Shown here piece after piece: positions 6,236 to 8,259 of a stretch of DNA of 8,259 bases. The stretch is from Bacteroidota bacterium (GTDB lineage Bacteria; Bacteroidota; Ignavibacteria; UBA10030; UBA6906). Both the position numbers and the translations under genes were made by a program. The stretch covers positions 1 to 8,259 of the forward strand of contig JAGDMJ010000130.1 in the NCBI GenBank assembly GCA_017860555.1. The letters are read 5' to 3'. Under the pieces are notes generated by a model that was not told the origin of the DNA, did no database searches, and worked only from the letters and a program-made list of their open reading frames with translations. Within the stretch, counting starts at the first letter, position 1; the number at the start of each line of letters is the position of its first letter.

Positions 6236-6418
6236 ATGCCAAATCCGAAACGACGTCATTCCAAGACACGCGGCCGCAAACGCCGTACACACTATAAGGC
6301 TACTGCTGCGGCATCGTCGGAATGCCCGAATTGCCACACGCTGAAGCTCCCTCATCGTGCCTGCCCTAACTGCGGTTACTACAACGGTCGTTCTATTGTA
6401 GTTCCCAAGGGATCGTAA
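6236..6418 (+). CDS. rpmF: 50S ribosomal protein L32
   Basis: 60 aa, the usual L32 length. It begins MPNPKRRHSKTRGRKRRTHYK, the highly conserved basic tail that reaches into 23S rRNA. It carries the zinc-ribbon cysteines C30-x2-C33 and C43-x2-C46, so it is the zinc-binding (C+) form rather than the cysteine-free paralogue that many bacteria induce under zinc shortage. It lies in the standard yceD-rpmF-plsX order. The frame is open upstream into yceD from 6083, but the conserved N-terminus and ribosome binding site fix ATG 6236. An RNA hairpin begins 5 bases after its stop codon. Confidence 0.96.
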   Translation: MPNPKRRHSKTRGRKRRTHYKATAAASSECPNCHTLKLPHRACPNCGYYNGRSIVVPKGS

Positions 6419-6423
6419 GCCGA

Positions 6424-6454
6424 CCGCGGGATGCCCTTGAACGGCATTCTGCGG
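6424..6454 (+). other. Hairpin between rpmF and plsX
   Basis: 6424-6435 can pair with 6443-6454 in an uninterrupted 12-bp stem (two G-U pairs) around a 7-base loop, CTTGAAC. No T run follows, so it is not a standard intrinsic terminator. It fills much of the 88-base gap and could be an RNA-stability element, a processing site or an attenuator that sets different levels of L32 and the lipid enzymes. Confidence 0.5.
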
Positions 6455-6506
6455 GTCACGTTCAGGATATGATGCCTCGGACCAACTTCTTCGGCTCCAC
6501 GAGCAC

Positions 6507-7547
6507 TTGACGCCCCAAAACACACACATACACATAGCGGTCGACGCAATGGGGGGTGATTATGCCCCTGCGGCCGTCGTTACCGGAGCGCTCGAAGCCG
6601 TGCGGGAGGCTCAGGGAAGATTTTCCGTGATCCTGGTCGGCCGGAAAGAGAAGATCCTGGAGGAGATCGGGAAGAACGGGGATTTGGCAGGGCATGAAAT
6701 GGTGCGGGAGCATTATTCCATCGAGCCGGCGGACGATGTGATCGAGATGCACGATTCCCCCACGGCCGCCTTGAAATCCAAACAGAATTCTTCCATCGGC
6801 GTCGGCCTGAGGCTCCAGCGTGACAAGAAGGCCGATGCCTTCGTCAGCGCGGGCAATACCGGAGCGGTGCTGTCCGCCTCGACGTTGATCCTCGGCAGGC
6901 TGAAGCGCGTGGGACGCCCGACGATCGGCGCCCTCATCCCGACCGTCAAGTCCCCGTGCCTGCTGGTGGATGCCGGGGCAAACGTTGACTGCAGGGCAAA
7001 GCATCTGCTGGAGTTCGCCCTGATGGGATCGATCTACGTCTCCTCCATGCTCGGCAAAACGGACCCGGTCGTCGGGCTGTTGAACATCGGAGAGGAGGAA
7101 TCGAAAGGCAACACCGCCACTGTGGAAGCGTTCGGCCTCCTGAAGCAGAGCAAGCTGAATTTTGCGGGGAACGTGGAAGGGCGCGACCTTCTCAAGGGAA
7201 CCGTTGATGTGATCGTCTGCGATGGGTTTGTGGGAAATGTGCTGCTGAAATTCGGCGAAAGTGTCCCGTCGTTCTTCAAAGCAAAGGTCAGCCGGCTTGC
7301 AGAGCAAAGCATCCGGCAGAAACTCATCGCGCTGCTTGCCCGCGGGACGCTGCGCGGTGTCATGAAAGAACTTGATTATCAGGAGTACGGCGGCGTCCCG
7401 CTGCTTGGCGTCGACGGCGTCTCCGTCATCGGCCATGGCCGCTCCACCCCGAAGGCGATCAAGAACATGATCTTCCGGGCGGAAGAGACCGCCGTGCGCC
7501 AGGTGTCGAGCCGCATTGCGCAGGCCATACTACAACTCCCCGAATAA
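6507..7547 (+). CDS. plsX: Phosphate acyltransferase PlsX
   Basis: Makes acyl-phosphate from acyl-ACP and phosphate for PlsY, the entry to membrane phospholipid synthesis; a peripheral membrane enzyme. 346 aa, within the usual range. Family motifs: HIAVDAMGGDYAP (9-21), FVSAGNTGAVLSAS (112-125), VDAGANVDC (154-162), GLLNIGEEESKGN (190-202), FAGNVEGRDLL (219-229), VCDGFVGNVLLK (237-248) and YGGVPLLGVDGVSVIGHG (294-311). The start must be TTG 6507: between the in-frame stop at 6438 and the AVDAMGG motif no ATG or GTG occurs, and the first ATG (6549) lies inside that motif. No good ribosome binding site is visible, so initiation may be weak or depend on the upstream hairpin or coupling. fabH follows after 9 bases. 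Confidence 0.95.
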   Translation: MTPQNTHIHIAVDAMGGDYAPAAVVTGALEAVREAQGRFSVILVGRKEKILEEIGKNGDLAGHEMVREHYSIEPADDVIEMHDSPTAALKSKQNSSIGVGLRLQRDKKADAFVSAGNTGAVLSASTLILGRLKRVGRPTIGALIPTVKSPCLLVDAGANVDCRAKHLLEFALMGSIYVSSMLGKTDPVVGLLNIGEEESKGNTATVEAFGLLKQSKLNFAGNVEGRDLLKGTVDVIVCDGFVGNVLLKFGESVPSFFKAKVSRLAEQSIRQKLIALLARGTLRGVMKELDYQEYGGVPLLGVDGVSVIGHGRSTPKAIKNMIFRAEETAVRQVSSRIAQAILQLPE

Positions 7548-7556
7548 CGAAAGAGC

Positions 7557-8259
7557 ATGACGTTGAAGAGAAGAGCAACAATTACCGCCGTTGGCCACTA
7601 CGTTCCCGACAAGGTCCTCTCCAATGCTGACCTGGAGAAAATGGTCAGCACCACCGATGAGTGGATCCGGACACGGACCGGCATTCGTGAGCGCCGCATA
7701 TGCGATGATGGGGCCAGTGCCCATATGGGCGCGAAGGCGCTGGCGGCAGCGCTGGAGAACCGGAACATGAAGGCCGAGGAGCTCGACCTTATCATCGTCG
7801 CCACGATTTCACCGGATATGTTTTTTCCGTCGACGGCCTGTCTGATCCAGGAAAAGATCGGAGCCAGGAACGCCTGGGGATTCGATCTTTCGGCAGCCTG
7901 CTCAGGCTTCCTCTTTGCGTTGATCACCGGCGCGCAATTCATCGAGTCCGGCCAGCATGGCAAGGTTGCCATCGTCGGGACCGACAAGATGAGCACCATT
8001 ACCGACTACACCGACCGGAACAACTGCATTCTCTTCGGCGATGCCGCTGGGGCCGTCATCCTTGAGCCCGCAGCGAATCCCGACGAAGGCATTCTCGACT
8101 CGATTCTGCGGTGCGATGGGTCGGGGGAGAAATTCCTGAACATGAAGGCGGGCGGAAGCGCGATGCCTGCGTCCCACGAGACCGTCGATAAACGCCTTCA
8201 CTACATTTACCAGGACGGGAAATCCGTTTTCAAAGTAGCGGTCATCGGCATGGCGGACG
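7557..8259 (+). CDS. fabH: Beta-ketoacyl-ACP synthase III (3' end missing)
   Basis: Catalyses the first condensation of type II fatty-acid synthesis, joining an acyl-CoA primer to malonyl-ACP. 234 residues are visible from ATG 7557 before the window ends; the family is about 320-335 aa. Seen are AVGHYVPDKVLSNADLE, the TTDEWIRTRTGIRERRI CoA-binding region (32-48), the active-site cysteine C115 in DLSAACSGFLFAL, GTDKMS and LFGDAAGAVIL. The catalytic His and Asn lie beyond the right edge, so completeness cannot be judged. It starts 9 bases after plsX in the conserved plsX-fabH order and is surely co-transcribed. The ribosome binding site is weak (GAAAGAG just upstream). Its primer preference (acetyl or branched) cannot be told from this part. 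Confidence 0.95.
   Translation, partial: MTLKRRATITAVGHYVPDKVLSNADLEKMVSTTDEWIRTRTGIRERRICDDGASAHMGAKALAAALENRNMKAEELDLIIVATISPDMFFPSTACLIQEKIGARNAWGFDLSAACSGFLFALITGAQFIESGQHGKVAIVGTDKMSTITDYTDRNNCILFGDAAGAVILEPAANPDEGILDSILRCDGSGEKFLNMKAGGSAMPASHETVDKRLHYIYQDGKSVFKVAVIGMAD

Noticed and set aside
6507..6535. TTGACG -35-like box at the plsX start
   Set aside because: No -10 box lies 16-18 bases downstream, and transcription would begin inside the coding region after the only possible start codon.
6519..6536. CA-rich repeat just after the plsX start, considered as a phase-variable tract
   Set aside because: Only about four perfect CA units, too short for likely slippage, and plsX is normally needed for growth.
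6462..7436. 324-codon open frame on the - strand covering plsX
   Set aside because: It mirrors the highly conserved plsX gene and has no domain or start signal of its own.

Overview
All genes in this window lie on the + strand, and the sequence looks moderately GC-rich by eye. Gene content points to the Bacteroidota/Chlorobi/Ignavibacteria side of the FCB group. The evidence is a DUF3276 (PUR-like) protein, a secreted beta-propeller protein with a type IX secretion (T9SS) C-terminal domain that resembles PorZ, and a PEGA-domain membrane protein. No rRNA or other marker gene is present to settle the taxon.

Layout. (a) 1-462: the 3' end of a PEGA-domain protein with two C-terminal membrane helices; its start lies left of the window. 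(b) 479-507: a good sigma70-type promoter leads into a run of five same-strand genes with gaps of about 60 bases or less: a CRP/FNR-family regulator, a PHP-domain phosphoesterase (YciV/RNase AM type), lumazine synthase (ribH), the PorZ-like protein (overlapping ribH by 4 nt) and a DUF3276 protein. (c) 5303-5629: about 330 bases without a gene. It holds several potential RNA hairpins and ends in a likely intrinsic terminator (5525-5573). (d) 5630-5658: a second promoter with the same architecture drives the classic yceD-rpmF-plsX-fabH cluster, with fabH cut by the right edge.

How the parts fit. The second cluster links ribosome supply (L32 and the YceD/DUF177 protein) to the start of fatty-acid and phospholipid synthesis (PlsX, FabH), a widely conserved arrangement. 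The first run is more unusual: a CRP-type regulator, a nucleotide phosphoesterase, a riboflavin enzyme and a probable T9SS component. A CRP-like palindrome between the PHP gene and ribH (2118-2137) may connect the regulator to ribH and the propeller gene. That link is an inference.

Start codons need care. The longest reading frames over-extend at ribH (better GTG 2184), DUF3276 (better TTG 5027), yceD (better ATG 5703), rpmF (ATG 6236), the regulator (TTG 552 preferred) and the propeller gene (ATG 2669). plsX has only a TTG start. No mobile elements, CRISPR arrays, tRNA or rRNA genes were seen. I did not find an obviously new multi-gene system. The best leads are the PorZ-like protein coupled to ribH, the CRP-like operator, the hairpin between rpmF and plsX, and the structured gap before the terminator.
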